Of a stretch of 64,000 nt of DNA, positions 61,572 to 64,000 are shown piece after piece. A model generated the notes under the pieces. That model was not told where the DNA came from. It made no database searches and saw only the letters and a program-made list of their open reading frames with translations. A program made the translations under genes and the position numbers. Source of the DNA: Turritopsis dohrnii (taxonomy: Eukaryota; Cnidaria; Hydrozoa; Anthoathecata; Oceaniidae). The DNA lies in contig BQMF02000203.1 in the NCBI GenBank assembly GCA_027922465.2, positions 124,001-188,000 on the forward strand. Direction: 5' to 3'. Every line of letters starts with the position of its first letter. Position 1 is the first letter of the stretch.

Positions 61572-62259
61572 TTTGGAAACCAAGGTTATAGAGTCTCAAA
61601 ACTTCGTACTGGCTGAAAGCGGATACATGGTAATGTATAGCTATGTAAACGTAGAAACCAGTGAAAGTGGTATAGCACATGTATGCTGACTTATAAAAAT
61701 CACACAGGTATGTTCATAGTAGTTTGAAGCGTTAATAACCGTTATCAAGTGTGTTTAATGGTTATATATAGTGGTCTCTCCCGGACGTCTTGAATCATAT
61801 GTAAGCGTATTCAGAGTCAGCCAAAATAAGCCGTAAGTGTCAATTTACTTTCAGGTTTCTCCTCTAATTGGCTTCACAAATTATAACTGACCTCTAGATA
61901 CGCAGTAATCCTTCCTGAATTTTATAAGATGCATATTATGCATATCATTGGTTGCAGTAGTTGAAGTTATGACTGAGCATGCGTGAAGATTCAACGAGCA
62001 TGTGCATCAGGTACTGTTTGGAGAACATGCGTGTTTTAGTCGAGGTAGGAACCATGTTTTATTAATTTTTGGTTTCCCTTCTTCTTTGTTTGTTAGTGCA
62101 AACAAAGTAATTTTTCTCCTGTATTTGTGAAAATGTCAAAATGCCGCTATGGGTTTTATACTCATGATGCTCAAGGCAGCATTTTTTTATGCTGTTCACG
62201 AAAACTGACAAATGGTGAATTGACAATTTTCAACACAATAAATAAATAAATCACCATAG

Positions 62260-62352
62260 AAACCTCGAACCCAGGGTTGCTTGCCTTTTCGATATACGGA
62301 AGACATCATTTTTTGCCGTCCGTATATCAAAAACGACAAGAAATCCTGAACA
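62260..62352. repeat. MITE family B copy (one arm eroded)
   Basis: AAACCTCGAACCCAGGGTTG at the left, inner arms TTTTCGATATACGGA and TCCGTATATCAAAAACG, and a degraded outer right arm (AGAAATCCTGAACAG). Confidence 0.75.
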
Positions 62353-62650
62353 GAATAAAATTACTATTCTAAATTAACAGAATAAAAGACATGTTCAATT
62401 TCTCCGATGGTACGCCGTTGTGGACCTGCCTATATACATGATTGCCACTCAGTGAAAACCATGTTTAAAACCGTCATTTTAAGTACGTCTTCGTAAAATG
62501 AGATAAAGGTTCGGCTACACTATGCTACAATAATTCTTAATGCAAACAACAGAGATTTGTGTTCTATAGTGCAGGTCTCGATTCACATTTATTTTCTATC
62601 ATTGAATCATTTTGATTTAATCGTTGAAAATAGTGTTCGTGACTTGTTTT

Positions 62651-62743
62651 CCTAGTGGTTAAAATCGTCAGAAAGTCACGTTGATGAAGAGCATTTTTAT
62701 TGCAATCCTTCGCAGTGATTTTTCAACAAATTTGCTCACTAGG
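62651..62743. repeat. MITE family A copy (internally shortened)
   Basis: CTAGTGGTTAAAATCGTCAG at the left, GATGAAGAGCATTTTTATTG, then CAATCCTTCGCAGTGATTTT and CAACAAATTTGCTCACTAGG. The central segment present in other copies is missing. Confidence 0.8.
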
Positions 62744-63769
62744 TTGTCATGACAACTGTGAAGTGGTTTTAAAGACCCCTATGTCTGTTTTCCAGACGTC
62801 TTTAGGAAACGTTTGGTACTTTAACATTACCTTGAGGAAAATTGTAGATATACGATTCATCTATACTTACCCTTAATGCTTCACGTTAAGAAAGAACACA
62901 TTGGGATCAGGAGATGTTTTCTCGAATGAAAAGATTTAGCCAAAATTCAAAAATATTTGTTGGGAAAGGAATCGGTAAATGTTAATTGGTTGAGGTAACA
63001 AATATCGGGTTAAAACGCTATCGGGGAAACATTTTTGTCATTACAACCAGACTTTTTTTGTACAGGCCAAATAAAGTTAATGTTTGAGAATCATATTTCA
63101 CAAACCAATTGGCAAAAAAACGAGAAAAAATAAATCGGATTCCTGGTGTGAGATGTCTAATTACTCATTTTCATCATGGAGGTATGTTCCTCCATGTTTT
63201 CATTTAATTGCTAGCTTTCTGGAAGATACGTAAAAGGGGTGTTAGGTCAGTGTTAATTTTTCACTTAGCAAAAATTGGTTCCTTAAAATTCCAAAAGTTA
63301 ACTTTTTTACTATAAAGTAAACAATTTTCATAATTTTTGGAGGAAAAAAATTCAGAAAAGATGTATCTTTTCATTTTGTAAAAAGGTTTCCAGGAGCTGA
63401 CAAGAAGGGATATTCAAGAATTATCCAACTTTTAAGCGTGATTCCCACCAATTTTATCAAAATCAAAATCAAAATCGAAAATTTGTCGCCGAAATGGGCG
63501 ATAACGAGTTTTGATGTAAATGCTCAGGAGACAGAAAATTATCGCCGATTTAAAGTGATAATAAATTATCGCCAATTTTTGAGGCGATAGAAAATTATCG
63601 TATTATGAAATTGAAATGCGATAATTTTCTATGGTCAAATTCTGGCGATAATCTAGAATGAATGAACTTTGAGAAGAAAAAAATTCATGGCATTCGAATA
63701 AACATTCGAATAGCGTTGTAAGAGAAAGACAACAAGACATCAAGAGAAAATAAATGTTTAAAGCGCTCC

Positions 63770-63996
63770 TGGAGTCATGCGGAGATTGTATACCATTTGT
63801 AGTAATACTCGCGATCATCCTCATCAAGCTCTCGAAAAAGATTTTCCCATATTCACCTCCGTCTTTTCTTTTTTCAACTGGAGATCTTTCGGAGCCAAAA
63901 ACATCGTTTTTGCATTTGATTTTGTTGGCGCCTTCTACAACGACGAACAGCCAATGTCAAAGATGCAAGTAGAAGAGCACGACGTCTGCATGCCAT
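63770..63996 (-). pseudogene. PIF/Harbinger transposase N-terminal remnant
   Basis: From an ATG at 63996 the minus strand reads MACRRRALLLASLTLAVRRC then CFWLRKISS and a stop. Other frames continue with GGEYGKI, FRELDEDDREYYYKWY and RMTPGAL. The order R-rich head, W-R, EY..L, RELR.ED...YY and RM(T/S)P is the N-terminal signature of Harbinger (DDE_4) transposases. At least two frame changes and two stops separate the pieces, and it fades below 63770, so it is a truncated dead copy. Any terminal repeat lies outside the window. Confidence 0.65.
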
Positions 63997-64000
63997 CGTT

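Larger units (their letters stand above)
57721..63760. other. gene-poor intergenic region with repeats
   Basis: 6 kb with no recognisable gene after the DNAJC25 3' UTR. It contains two copies of a mariner-like MITE (family C), two minisatellites, simple repeats (TTG)n near 60456 and (ATT)n near 60540, one copy each of MITE families A and B, and a cluster of ATTATCGCC motifs. The remainder is AT-rich with no visible structure. Confidence 0.5.

Overview
The window is nuclear DNA from an AT-rich invertebrate animal. Protein-coding genes are split by ordinary GT-AG introns, intergenic DNA is full of decayed transposons, and the gene set is metazoan (ADP-dependent glucokinase, EEIG1/FAM102, TMEM263, valyl-tRNA synthetase, DNAJC25, a CARF-like protein, a secreted EGF-domain protein). 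The mobile-element proteins (DUF4371-type hAT, HIRAN-like transposon ORFs, a retroelement C-terminal domain common in cnidarians and sponges) fit a cnidarian- or sponge-like animal better than an insect or vertebrate, but the sequence alone does not fix the phylum. All exon models below were built by hand from splice signals, reading phase and remembered family sequence; there is no transcript support.

Layout. 1-1081: intergenic, with a 369-bp hAT-type MITE. 1082-5308 (+): ADPGK, with one GC-AG intron. 6021-9708 (+): EEIG1/FAM102 homologue in 13 exons. 9709-12483: no gene seen. 12484-14168 (+): TMEM263 homologue. 15613-19794 (-): six-exon CARF/ALS2CR8-like gene. 20000-34600: a transposon cluster holding a BEL/Pao integrase remnant split by a 2.7-kb terminal-inverted-repeat element with GACGTC arrays, a 5'-truncated non-LTR retrotransposon, a complete-looking 4.2-kb hAT element whose transposase intron contains a second small element, a decayed pogo/Tigger element, and a 692-bp tandem duplication that copies an exon-like ORF. 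35704-45392 (+): complete 26-exon valyl-tRNA synthetase gene with a mitochondrial-type N-terminal extension and a second in-frame Met. 46709-52228 (-): 13-exon gene for a secreted, low-complexity, coiled-coil and EGF protein in which every intron is phase 1. 52229-56724: intergenic, with two tRNA-like SINE fragments. 56725-57720 (+): DNAJC25 with the whole CDS in one exon. 57721-64000: gene-poor, with MITEs, minisatellites and a broken PIF/Harbinger transposase running off the right edge.

The host genes are unrelated housekeeping or cell-biology genes and do not form a functional cluster. The most unusual content is in the mobile elements: two divergent HIRAN-like reading frames tied to pogo/Tigger-type TA-flanked elements, and the GACGTC-array element sitting at the centre of a palindromic target inside the BEL/Pao integrase. 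Several short MITE families with recoverable target duplications are scattered through introns and spacers.
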